DNA of 23,391 nucleotides, taken from NCBI GenBank assembly GCA_964500225.1, contig CAZCOA010000043.1:1-23391 (forward strand), written 5' to 3'. The notes below the pieces were generated by a model, which worked only from the letters and a program-made list of their open reading frames with translations, was not told the origin of the DNA and ran no database searches. The DNA is from JAAYDY01 sp964500225 (GTDB lineage Bacteria; Planctomycetota; Phycisphaerae; FEN-1346; JAACEH01). Position numbers and translations under genes: made by a program. Shown here one piece after another: positions 17,469-23,391 of this stretch; position 1 is the first letter of the stretch; every line of letters begins with the position of its first letter.

Positions 17469-17771
17469 TCACGAGCTGCCGCCGTCATCCAGCACGCGGG
17501 GTACCTTGAACCCCGCCGCCGTCCGCGCCGGAGCGTTGCCGAGGGCCTCGTCGGCCGTCAGGCTCGCCTGCGGCACGTCCTCGCGGAACACGTTCGCCAC
17601 CGGCAGCGCGTGGCTCAGCGGCTCCACGTCCGCCGTGTCGAGCTGGTTCAACTGGTTCACATAATTGAGGATACGCGAGAGCTGGTCGGCGAACAGGTCG
17701 ATCTGGTCGTCGCGCAGGGCGATCCGCGACAATGTGGCGACTTTCTCGACTTCGCTTCGCTGGATGCCCAT
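17469..17771 (-). CDS. gatC: Aspartyl/glutamyl-tRNA amidotransferase subunit C
   Basis: GatC is the small belt subunit that holds GatA and GatB together. The 100-residue protein shows VEKVATLSRIAL, a helix ending QLSRILNYVNQL, the DTADVEPLSH turn, FREDVP, and a C-terminal FKVPRVLDD segment, all as in the family. The ATG at 17771 follows GGAGG with a good spacing. An upstream extension to 17834 would run into the structured spacer and is not used. It is the first gat gene after rpmB. Confidence 0.93.
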   Translation of the reverse strand: MGIQRSEVEKVATLSRIALRDDQIDLFADQLSRILNYVNQLNQLDTADVEPLSHALPVANVFREDVPQASLTADEALGNAPARTAAGFKVPRVLDDGGSS

Positions 17772-17801
17772 GGACGGGTCCTCCGGGGAGTCAAACGAAA
17801 C

Positions 17802-17866
17802 CGGGCGAAAGACGCGTCGGAACCCAGCCGTCACAGCGGCTCAGTGCCCGTCGCCTCTTTCGCCCG
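17802..17866 (-). promoter_or_regulatory. Long-range stem-loop between rpmB and gatC
   Basis: CGGGCGAAAGA (17802-17812) is perfectly complementary to TCTTTCGCCCG (17856-17866), giving an 11-base stem around 43 bases. Inside the loop AGCCG and CGGCT form a second 5-base hairpin. The structure ends about 30 bases before the gatC start and lies 44 bases after rpmB. No T-run follows in the minus direction. It could be an attenuator, an RNA-stabilising element or a partial terminator between rpmB and gatCAB. Confidence 0.5.
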
Positions 17867-17909
17867 ATCGGTGCGTCGATGCTCTCCGCGGCCGCCGCAG
17901 CGCCGCCGA

Positions 17910-18176
17910 TCAGCCCCGAGCCGCCTCGCCCGCCTTCGGACGACGCATGGGCTTGGTCACTTTGCCGTTGCGAATGCACTGGGTGCAGATCAGTTGACGC
18001 TTGACCGTTCCGTTTCCCGTCACGGTCCGCACTTTCTGGATGTTCGGCTTGAATGTCCGCTTGCTGATGCCCGTGGTCTTCACGCCGACGCCGCCCAGAT
18101 ACTTCGCGCGGCCGCGACGGGCTATCGAACGCCCGAACGTCGTCTTTTTCCCGCAAATCGCACACACTCGAGGCAT
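17910..18176 (-). CDS. rpmB: Large-subunit ribosomal protein bL28
   Basis: bL28 is a component of the 50S subunit. The 88-residue protein starts MPRVCAICGKK and ends with a basic tail. Two CxxC pairs (C5/C8 and C64/C67) mark the zinc-binding form. The middle GVGVKTTGISKRTFKPNIQKVR is typical. The ATG at 18176 has GGGAGGA upstream. A GTG-type extension to 18230 would place residues inside the leader and is not used. It is followed by gatCAB on the same strand. The near-consensus promoter upstream suggests strong growth-linked expression. Confidence 0.96.
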   Translation of the reverse strand: MPRVCAICGKKTTFGRSIARRGRAKYLGGVGVKTTGISKRTFKPNIQKVRTVTGNGTVKRQLICTQCIRNGKVTKPMRRPKAGEAARG

Positions 18177-18264
18177 GGCTGTCCTCCCTGCGAGAGCCTG
18201 GGGGCGACCCCATTCCAAAGACCGCGCCACGGTCAGGCCCTTCCCGTTGTCGATAGAACGGGCT

Positions 18265-18292
18265 ATTATAGCCTTCCGATGCCTTCTGGCAA
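18265..18292 (-). promoter_or_regulatory. Strong sigma-70-type promoter for rpmB
   Basis: On the minus strand TTGCCA (18292-18287, five of six) and a perfect TATAAT (18270-18265) are 16 bases apart. The -10 sits in a small palindrome, GGCTA-TTA-TAGCC (18261-18273). The predicted start near 18258 gives a leader of about 80 nt. This is the best promoter in the window. Confidence 0.65.
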
Positions 18293-18365
18293 GAGGGATT
18301 TCGGCTCGTCAGCCCTCCAAAATCCCGAAATAGCCCACGGAGGCCGCCGTTATATTGGGTGTGAT

Positions 18366-18977
18366 ATGACGCCGAGAGCCGACCGGGACATCGTGGCTGG
18401 GCTTGTGTCGCAGTGCCGCCGCGGCGATCCGCAGGCCTTCGAACAGGTGTTCGCCCTCTACCGGGGGCCCCTGTACGCCTATCTCGCTCGAGCCACCGGC
18501 GACCGACACGAGGCCGAAGACCTGCTCCAGGACGTGTTTGTGCGGCTCGTGGAGAATCTGGATCGCTACGAGGAATCCGGCCGGTTCGAGGCCTGGGTCT
18601 TCCGGATTGCGGCCAATCGTGTCCGCGACTGGGCAAGGCGCCGCAAACGCGCCGAACGCACCGCCTCTGCCGCCCCGGGCGGCCAGGACGACGACGGCGA
18701 CGGACCTTTGCCCGGCGTCCTCGACAAAGTCGTCGAGACGCCTCCGGAAGAACGCCTCGTCGCCGGTGAACAGCTCCGCCGCCTCGAACTGGCCATGGCC
18801 GAGCTCGAGGCCGAGGAGCGACAGGTTCTCGTGCTTCGTCATTATGGCGATCTGTCGTTCCGCGAAATCGCCGATATCATGGGCAGCCCCCTGGGCACCG
18901 TTCTGGCCAAGAGCCACCGGGCCCTGCTGAAACTGAGGGAGAAGATGAACCGCCCGGCCGCAAGGTCGGGCCTCTGA
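18366..18977 (+). CDS. ECF-type RNA polymerase sigma factor
   Basis: The 203-residue protein contains only sigma regions 2 and 4. Region 2 (about 20-95) includes DLLQDVFVRLVENLDRY, then the FEAWVFRIAANRVRDWARRRKR stretch with the -10-contacting residues. Region 4 (about 140-195) has LEAEERQVLVLRHYGDLSFREIADIMGSPLGTVLAKSHRALLKLRE with the helix-turn-helix. An acidic Gly/Asp-rich linker joins them. The start is ATG at 18366. No ribosome site is well placed, and a TATATT at 18351-18356 ends 9 bases before it, but no matching -35 was found. An anti-sigma gene follows after 12 bases, so it is probably held inactive at the membrane. The region is divergent from rpmB. Confidence 0.95.
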   Translation: MTPRADRDIVAGLVSQCRRGDPQAFEQVFALYRGPLYAYLARATGDRHEAEDLLQDVFVRLVENLDRYEESGRFEAWVFRIAANRVRDWARRRKRAERTASAAPGGQDDDGDGPLPGVLDKVVETPPEERLVAGEQLRRLELAMAELEAEERQVLVLRHYGDLSFREIADIMGSPLGTVLAKSHRALLKLREKMNRPAARSGL

Positions 18978-18989
18978 AAGGCCGATGCC

Positions 18990-19583
18990 GTGAGCGCGTG
19001 TGATTCTCGGGAACTCCTTCTGCTGGCCGCCGACGAGCTGGATGCCGCAGCCCGCCGCCGCATCGAGGCCCACGTGGCCTCCTGCCCGCGCTGCGCTGCC
19101 GAGCTCCATGCCCTGCAACAGGGGCTCGCCCTGGTCGGCGCCCTGCCTCAGTCCGAACCTTCGCCCGAGGCCATCGACCGAACCCGCCGCGCCGCCCTGG
19201 ATGTCCTCGCTCGCCGACAACGGGCTCTGCGACCAAGCTTCGCCGTGCGCCACCGGTACGCTCTCGCTGCCGCAGCCATGGTTGCCGTCCTCGTCGGATG
19301 GGCTCTCGTCCAACAGGCGTTCGGTCCTGATCCCGCTCCCGTCCGGTCCGGCGGCGTGGTGGCCGACGGCAGCGAACTGACCAACGCCTGGGACCGCTGG
19401 CAGAATGCCGTTACCGACAGTACCGTCCTGACCGAGGAACTGGGGACCTGGCAGCAGAGCGATCCCTGGACGCTGGCCGAGATACGTCTGGCCGGCAACG
19501 CCAGCCAGCGGGTCGGCGACGAACTTGAGGAAATCATCGAGTACGTGGAACTGATCGAGCACGAGGCGACCGACGGGTCGTGA
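18990..19583 (+). CDS. Membrane anti-sigma factor with zinc-binding domain
   Basis: The 197-residue protein starts with a ZAS-type anti-sigma domain (about 1-45). The zinc ligands are H28-x3-C32-x2-C35 with C4 as a possible fourth, and the first helix is ELLLLAADELDAAARRRIEAH. One membrane segment follows (about 90-110, ALAAAAMVAVLVGWALV). An exterior tail of some 85 residues ends in an acidic helical part (VGDELEEIIEYVELIEHEA). The start is GTG at 18990, after AAAGG. It lies 12 bases after the sigma gene and 29 bases before a coiled-coil gene. It probably binds the sigma factor until an envelope signal releases it. The signal cannot be read from sequence. Confidence 0.92.
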   Translation: MSACDSRELLLLAADELDAAARRRIEAHVASCPRCAAELHALQQGLALVGALPQSEPSPEAIDRTRRAALDVLARRQRALRPSFAVRHRYALAAAAMVAVLVGWALVQQAFGPDPAPVRSGGVVADGSELTNAWDRWQNAVTDSTVLTEELGTWQQSDPWTLAEIRLAGNASQRVGDELEEIIEYVELIEHEATDGS

Positions 19584-19612
19584 GCGGCCGCCCGAGCATG
19601 GAGGAACCGAGC

Positions 19613-20350
19613 ATGAGACACCTGTTGATGGCGGGATGTGCGTTGGCCGTGGTGGCCCTGACGGTTCTGGGCGCCATGGGGCAAGCTGGTCCGCGTCCGG
19701 GCGACGAGGCCGTCCGCGCCGACAGGCCGCGCGAACGGCGCGAGCCGCGATGGGCCCGCGATTGGGAGCAGCGACTCGACGATGACATCGCCTGGCTCCG
19801 CGAAAAGGGCCTGGACGATTACGCCGACAAAATCGCCCAGCTTCGCGCGCAGCAGGAGTCTTCCGCCGAAAAACGCGGCGAACTGTTCAAGGCCATCGGC
19901 CGGGTCCGACAGGTCCGGTTTCTGATCGATCGCCAGCCCGAGCAAGGTGCCAAGGCCCTCCAGGCCATGCAACTGGAGAGCCGCATCGCCCGCCTCGCCC
20001 AGCAATGGAAGGCCGCCGACAAGGCCGGCGACGACGAGGCCCGACGCCAGGCCGGCATCGAGCTGCGCAAACTCCTCGAACAGCAGTTCGACGCTCGACT
20101 CGAATTCACCCGCGCCCTCATCGAAGACATCAAACGGCGTCTCGAAGAGCATCAGGCGGAACTGAAGCAGCAGGAGCAGCTTCGCTCGCGGCTCATCGAC
20201 ACGCGGTTCCAGGAACTGACCCAGGGCGGTCCCACCAAGGAGGCCGACGACGCCCCCTTTGCCGTTCCGGGCTTGCCCGGCAAGGGCCCTGGCGCCTTGC
20301 CCGGCGCCCCCACGCCTCCGCCCCCGTCGGGCGACATGCCGCCACAATAG
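19613..20350 (+). CDS. Exported coiled-coil protein of the ECF operon
   Basis: The 245-residue protein has a signal sequence (about 1-24: MRHLL, hydrophobic core, AMG-QA). The mature part is almost entirely charged helix (about 45-205), with heptad-like stretches such as ELRKLLEQQFDARLEFTRALIEDIKRRLEEHQAELKQQEQ. A Pro/Gly-rich tail of about 20 residues ends the protein. No enzyme motif, cysteine-rich site or His cluster is visible. The start is ATG at 19613 with GGAGGA 7 bases upstream; a longer frame from 19580 is rejected because that ATG overlaps the anti-sigma stop and has no site. It is third in the sigma/anti-sigma operon, so it could be a sensor or effector in the exported space, by analogy with Spy/CnrX-like helical proteins. 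That analogy is inference. Confidence 0.85.
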   Translation: MRHLLMAGCALAVVALTVLGAMGQAGPRPGDEAVRADRPRERREPRWARDWEQRLDDDIAWLREKGLDDYADKIAQLRAQQESSAEKRGELFKAIGRVRQVRFLIDRQPEQGAKALQAMQLESRIARLAQQWKAADKAGDDEARRQAGIELRKLLEQQFDARLEFTRALIEDIKRRLEEHQAELKQQEQLRSRLIDTRFQELTQGGPTKEADDAPFAVPGLPGKGPGALPGAPTPPPPSGDMPPQ

Positions 20351-20399
20351 TCTCCGCAGGGCGCAGCGGTCCCGGCAGACCGTATCCAGGATGAATAAG

Positions 20400-20424
20400 C
20401 ACGGGGGCCGGCAAGGCCCCCGTG
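20400..20424. terminator. Strong bidirectional hairpin terminator
   Basis: CACGGGGGCC (20400-20409) pairs perfectly with GGCCCCCGTG (20415-20424) around a 5-base loop. It lies 49 bases after the coiled-coil gene stop, facing the DUF4159 gene that ends at 20491. A weak T-rich stretch follows in both directions (GTGTATTGTT on plus, CTTATTC on minus). It probably ends both convergent transcripts. Confidence 0.75.
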
Positions 20425-20456
20425 GTGTATTGTTCCGCAACGGATCGACCTGAGTG

Positions 20457-20481
20457 CCGGGCGACGCCATGCCTCGCCCGG
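20457..20481 (-). terminator. Second hairpin just past the DUF4159 gene
   Basis: CCGGGCGA (20457-20464) pairs perfectly with TCGCCCGG (20474-20481) around a 9-base loop. It begins 10 bases after the stop of the minus-strand gene. No T-run follows. It may assist the stronger terminator nearby or protect the mRNA end. Confidence 0.45.
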
Positions 20482-20490
20482 TCCATCGTC

Positions 20491-22914
20491 CTACCGCGAC
20501 GAGACCAGCAGGAGGATATTCGTCAGAATGGCCAGGGCGTCCTCGGCGTCATAACCGCGGCACATCCAGGCATCGTACCCCGTCTGCGAATACATCAGAT
20601 CAAACGGGCTGTAAATGCCGACCAATGTATCGCCGCTGTAGAGGCCGAACAGCTCGGGCTGAAGTTTGCCGATGCGGTCGGCCCGAAGCGCATAGCGGAA
20701 TCGAACCTGGCTGATCTTGTAGCCGACGGCGCCATCCATGGCCCCCGTCAGCAAGGGATGTTCCTTGTCGATCGGTCGTAGTTGGAGTCCGAGGGCGGCG
20801 GCCAGGAGTCGGAACTCGGCGTCGAACTTCGGTTCGCCCATGACGGCCTCGGCCAATAGGAATCCCCCGGCGGCCAGATAGGCCCGCAGCGCCTGCACGT
20901 CCGCCTCGGCCATCATCAGGCCCTGGCGCCCGGCCAGATACGCCACCTGGACGGCATCGGGCTTCAGGTCCTTGGGTTCCATTTCCTCGATGACCGTGAG
21001 CTTCAGGGCGCTGGACGCGGCGCCCCGTTCGACGACTGTTTGCGTGACCGCAGCCGCCAGCGGATCAGTTGCCGCATTGTCTTGTTGGCCGCCGCTTAAG
21101 GTCTGGGCGAGCAGGGCGGGACCTTTGTAATGGCGTCCGACGTACCAGTCGCCGCCGTGCTTCAGGCGCGCCAGAGTCAACGCCGCCTTGGGCCCGGCGG
21201 CCAGGCTGGCCTCGGCGTAGTCCTTGCGCGGCGCCGACCGCGAGCCGGCCAGCCGCGACCGCAGCGGCCGGTGATCGGTCGCGTACATGTATAGGTTGGC
21301 GCCGAGGTCGAACGCTTCGCGTTGTTTGGTCACGGCCATCATGTTCCACAGGCACGAGATATCCGTCTGACTGAAGAACACGAATGTCCGCATGCCGTCG
21401 CTGAGGCCGAACAGCGGTAGAGGCCGCGTGATCGGGTTGTCGGCGTTCCACAACGGATGGTCTTTGTCCAGCAACTTCAGTTCCCACTCCGGCCACAGCT
21501 TCTCGCAGATGGTCTTCCACCAGGCGGCGATGGTGCGATTGCCGCACGAGGCCTCGAACAGGATCGTGCCGCCGGTGTCGGTGAAGCGGCGCAGGTTCTG
21601 AAGCTCCTCGTCGGTGAACTCGGGGATCGACTCGGCCGAAATGTAGAGGATCGGCGAATCGTGCCACTCGGCCACGGGAACCCCGGGATGGATGATCTGC
21701 CAGTTGATGAGCTGTTCCTTTTGGCTGCCGATGTAGTGGGCCAGGTTATAGAGGTCCCGGGGGTGGTTGTTCCACTGGCCCTTGAACTTCAGCTTGTTGG
21801 CCAGGATGGGGGCGCGGCCCTTGGCCAGAAAGCACAGGGCGTAGCTGGTCTGCCAGACGACATTTTCCCAACTGCCGTTGGGTTGCTGGGTGCCGACCAC
21901 CTCGGCGGCGCCCTCGCGGTACCAGTCGTGCGTGCCGAAGTATTTCAGACCGGCGGCCAGCCCGACGCGCTCGCAGGAGTAGAGCCAATAGAGCTTCCAA
22001 TTGAATTTCGCCCCCAGCGGGTTGGCCTTGACGTCGAAGTATTTGGCGAGCCAATCGATGCCGCGGTCGATGGCGTCGTCGATGCGTTGCAGTTCCTTGG
22101 GCAGTTTGCTCGACTGCTGGTTCTTGCAGGGGCACCCGATGCCGCGATAGAGGAAGTCGCGTGTGATGAACAGCGTTGCCACGGCGGCGGCGGTCATCGA
22201 GCCGTAGGAACCCACGGCAGCGCCGTCCGGGTGGTTGGGGTCCTGGAATCCGCCGCGCATGCCGTAGTTCCAGCCGCCGTCATCGCGCTGCCGGTCGAGG
22301 TAAAGCGTCTGCACCTTGAGCATGACCTTGGGATCGATCTCGATGCCGGCCATTTCGGCCTCGCTCAGGCCGAGGACGGCCATCTGGGTATTGCTGAAGT
22401 CCCAGCCGTACGTGTCGTGGAGCCGAGCCTCGTAGTTGTAGCCCCAGGCCCCCACGCCGTTCTGGGCCTCCTGGAGCCATTTGACATCCTTTTTCAGAAC
22501 CACCAATGCCCTCTCGCGGCGCTCGCGGTCCAGCTTCTTCAGCAGCCGCGAGATCACCATGACCCGCGGGGCGATCGTGTAGGTGTCGCGCAGCTCGAAC
22601 TCGAGCATGGCGTCGAACCCCTTGAGCATCCTCGGGTCGCCCACGCTGACGCCGGCGAACGTCAGACCGAGCATAGCCATGGTCTCGTGGGCGCCCGGCG
22701 TGCGACGGTTCTCGGGCACGTTTTGGCCGAAGCCGAACCAGCCTTCGTCCGAGAACCAGCCATTGGGCCGCTGTTGCGTCCAGAGCCAGGCCACGCCGCG
22801 GTCGATGGCGGCTTGGATGTCGTCGTCGGTCAGTTCGGCCCGCGCCGCCGGTGCCGCCGCGCCGAGGGCTGCCGCCGCAGCCAGCAACCATATGCCGATG
22901 CGTCTGGTGTCCAT
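20491..22914 (-). CDS. Exported toroid protein with two DUF4159-type modules
   Basis: The 807-residue protein has a signal sequence (about 1-27, ending AARA). Residues 30-375 form an alpha/alpha-toroid like prenyltransferase and squalene-cyclase domains, with Gly/Trp-rich loops (TQQRPNGWFSDEGW, QRDDGGWNYG, TQQPNGSWENVVW). A DUF4159 module follows (about 385-545): DLYNLAHYIG, LINWQIIHPG, WHDSPILYISA, LRRFTDTGGTILFEASCGN. A second runs from about 580 to 805: LARLKHGGDWYVGRHYKGP, VAYLAGRQGLMMAEADVQALRAYLAAGGFLLAEAVMG and a matching C-terminal strand set. DUF4159 has a glutamine-amidotransferase-like fold, but no Cys-His pair is obvious here. The ATG at 22914 follows AGGAGGGG. The function is unknown. 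Confidence 0.92.
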   Translation of the reverse strand: MDTRRIGIWLLAAAAALGAAAPAARAELTDDDIQAAIDRGVAWLWTQQRPNGWFSDEGWFGFGQNVPENRRTPGAHETMAMLGLTFAGVSVGDPRMLKGFDAMLEFELRDTYTIAPRVMVISRLLKKLDRERRERALVVLKKDVKWLQEAQNGVGAWGYNYEARLHDTYGWDFSNTQMAVLGLSEAEMAGIEIDPKVMLKVQTLYLDRQRDDGGWNYGMRGGFQDPNHPDGAAVGSYGSMTAAAVATLFITRDFLYRGIGCPCKNQQSSKLPKELQRIDDAIDRGIDWLAKYFDVKANPLGAKFNWKLYWLYSCERVGLAAGLKYFGTHDWYREGAAEVVGTQQPNGSWENVVWQTSYALCFLAKGRAPILANKLKFKGQWNNHPRDLYNLAHYIGSQKEQLINWQIIHPGVPVAEWHDSPILYISAESIPEFTDEELQNLRRFTDTGGTILFEASCGNRTIAAWWKTICEKLWPEWELKLLDKDHPLWNADNPITRPLPLFGLSDGMRTFVFFSQTDISCLWNMMAVTKQREAFDLGANLYMYATDHRPLRSRLAGSRSAPRKDYAEASLAAGPKAALTLARLKHGGDWYVGRHYKGPALLAQTLSGGQQDNAATDPLAAAVTQTVVERGAASSALKLTVIEEMEPKDLKPDAVQVAYLAGRQGLMMAEADVQALRAYLAAGGFLLAEAVMGEPKFDAEFRLLAAALGLQLRPIDKEHPLLTGAMDGAVGYKISQVRFRYALRADRIGKLQPELFGLYSGDTLVGIYSPFDLMYSQTGYDAWMCRGYDAEDALAILTNILLLVSSR

Positions 22915-22942
22915 GGTGTTGCCCCTCCTGTTGCAGCGATAA

Positions 22943-22962
22943 GAGCCTGTCGGGGCAGGCTC
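22943..22962 (-). promoter_or_regulatory. Hairpin in the DUF4159 gene leader
   Basis: GAGCCTG (22943-22949) pairs perfectly with CAGGCTC (22956-22962) around a 6-base loop. It lies 29 to 48 bases before the start codon on the minus strand. It might affect translation or mRNA stability. Confidence 0.35.
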
Positions 22963-23088
22963 CGGACCCGGTCGCACTTCAATTCAGTTCGTGCCGATTG
23001 TCGTCGCGGCCGTGCAAGTCGTTTGCCAGGTTGCCTGCGGGACGGTTCGACACGGTGTTGCCGATCCGCGCAGGAGGCTCCGTTGTCA

Positions 23089-23107
23089 GGCCCCCCACGC
23101 AGGGGCC
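23089..23107 (-). promoter_or_regulatory. GC-rich hairpin in the DUF4159 gene leader
   Basis: GGCCCC (23089-23094) pairs with GGGGCC (23102-23107) around 7 bases. It lies between the putative promoter and the gene. A regulatory or attenuator role is possible but not shown; no T-run follows. Confidence 0.3.
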
Positions 23108-23184
23108 ATTGTGTGGCATTCGCGGCACTGCTCGGCTGCGCAGGCGGTGTCAGCCGTCTGCCGTCAACCTCGCCGGAGGACTAC

Positions 23185-23212
23185 ATTGTACATAACATCA
23201 GTAAGAAAACAA
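23185..23212 (-). promoter_or_regulatory. Possible promoter for the DUF4159 gene
   Basis: On the minus strand TTGTTT (23212-23207, three of six) and TACAAT (23190-23185, five of six) are separated by 16 bases in the only AT-rich patch of this spacer. The predicted leader is about 264 nt. Confidence 0.35.
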
Positions 23213-23391
23213 GGTTGTGCGAATTAGAAAAACTCCCGCGCTGCCGGAACAGGGGCAGGCCGGCAGGACAGTGGCCACACGGGAATGATACCCGTCACAG
23301 GTCATCTTGCCGTCCGGCGCGGTCGGGAAGAAGCCGCCGTTTTCACCGGTCCGTGGCGGGCGGTCTGGGGTTGAATCGGCGGATGGAGTGG

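Larger units (their letters stand above)
22915..23391. other. 477-base non-coding stretch upstream of the DUF4159 gene
   Basis: It holds no convincing gene on either strand. Short open frames lack ribosome sites and recognisable features. It contains two hairpins (22943-22962 and 23089-23107), an AT-rich patch at about 23180-23235 that looks like a promoter, and an ACGGG/CCCGT pair around 23280. If transcription starts there, the DUF4159 gene has a leader of roughly 260 nt. Confidence 0.5.

Noticed and set aside
15668..17509. A 613-residue open frame on the plus strand across gatA and gatB
   Set aside because: Antisense to two certain genes, rich in Arg, His and Pro, with no ribosome site or domain.
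18298..18331. ATTTCGG/CCGAAAT inverted repeat upstream of the sigma gene as an ECF operator
   Set aside because: The 7-base arms with a 20-base gap are weak, and no matching -35/-10 pair for the sigma gene could be defined.
17079..18365. Upstream in-frame extension of the ECF sigma factor to 632 residues
   Set aside because: It runs antisense through gatA, gatC and rpmB and through the rpmB promoter. The sigma homology starts at 18366.
22991..23227. A 78-residue open frame upstream of the DUF4159 gene
   Set aside because: No ribosome site, no recognisable features, and it lies across the likely promoter.

Overview
The window is high-GC bacterial chromosome with dense, mostly short operons on both strands. 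The gene content points to a planctomycete, probably of the Phycisphaerae type. Supporting signs are a secreted toroid/DUF4159 protein, a DUF58 protein coupled to a second toroid protein, lipoproteins with clear lipoboxes, an ECF sigma/anti-sigma operon, GatCAB, frequent GTG starts, and Shine-Dalgarno (SD)-led and apparently SD-less genes side by side. The placement is inference from gene content; no rRNA gene is present to confirm it.

Layout. 1-892: the 5' part of a glutaredoxin-thioredoxin reductase fusion (minus), divergent from a family 4 uracil-DNA glycosylase (plus, 892-1830). 1883-5170: a GH3 beta-N-acetylhexosaminidase-like enzyme (minus) and a Gfo/Idh/MocA oxidoreductase (plus), divergent with back-to-back promoters. 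5350-8829: a hotdog acyl-CoA thioesterase, then a DUF58 protein overlapping a secreted protein with an AMMECR1-like N-terminus and an alpha/alpha-toroid C-terminus. 8988-10625: L-aspartate oxidase NadB (minus). 10979-14292: a TolB-like beta-propeller lipoprotein, a second lipoprotein, a 65-residue protein and a XerC/XerD recombinase (plus). 14397-18176: rpmB-gatC-gatA-gatB (minus), driven by a near-consensus promoter at 18265-18292, with a structured spacer between rpmB and gatC. 18366-20350: ECF sigma factor, zinc-type anti-sigma factor and an exported coiled-coil protein (plus). 20491-22914: a secreted toroid protein with two DUF4159-type modules (minus), separated from the sigma operon by a strong bidirectional terminator.

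How the genes fit together. Housekeeping functions are redox (Grx-TrxR), DNA repair (UDG), NAD synthesis (NadB), tRNA-dependent amidation (GatCAB), ribosome (bL28) and chromosome dimer resolution (Xer). They are mixed with envelope genes: two lipoproteins, two exported toroid proteins, DUF58, and an ECF regulon with an exported coiled-coil partner. The least explained genes are the two exported toroid proteins and the coiled-coil protein.

No tRNA, rRNA, insertion sequence, CRISPR array or prophage module was seen. Nothing is plainly a new defence or mobile system. The best leads are the AMMECR1-like/toroid fusion coupled to DUF58, the tandem DUF4159 protein, the ECF-linked coiled-coil protein, two genes whose promoters imply leaderless mRNAs, and two adjacent G-quadruplex motifs inside the glycosylase gene.
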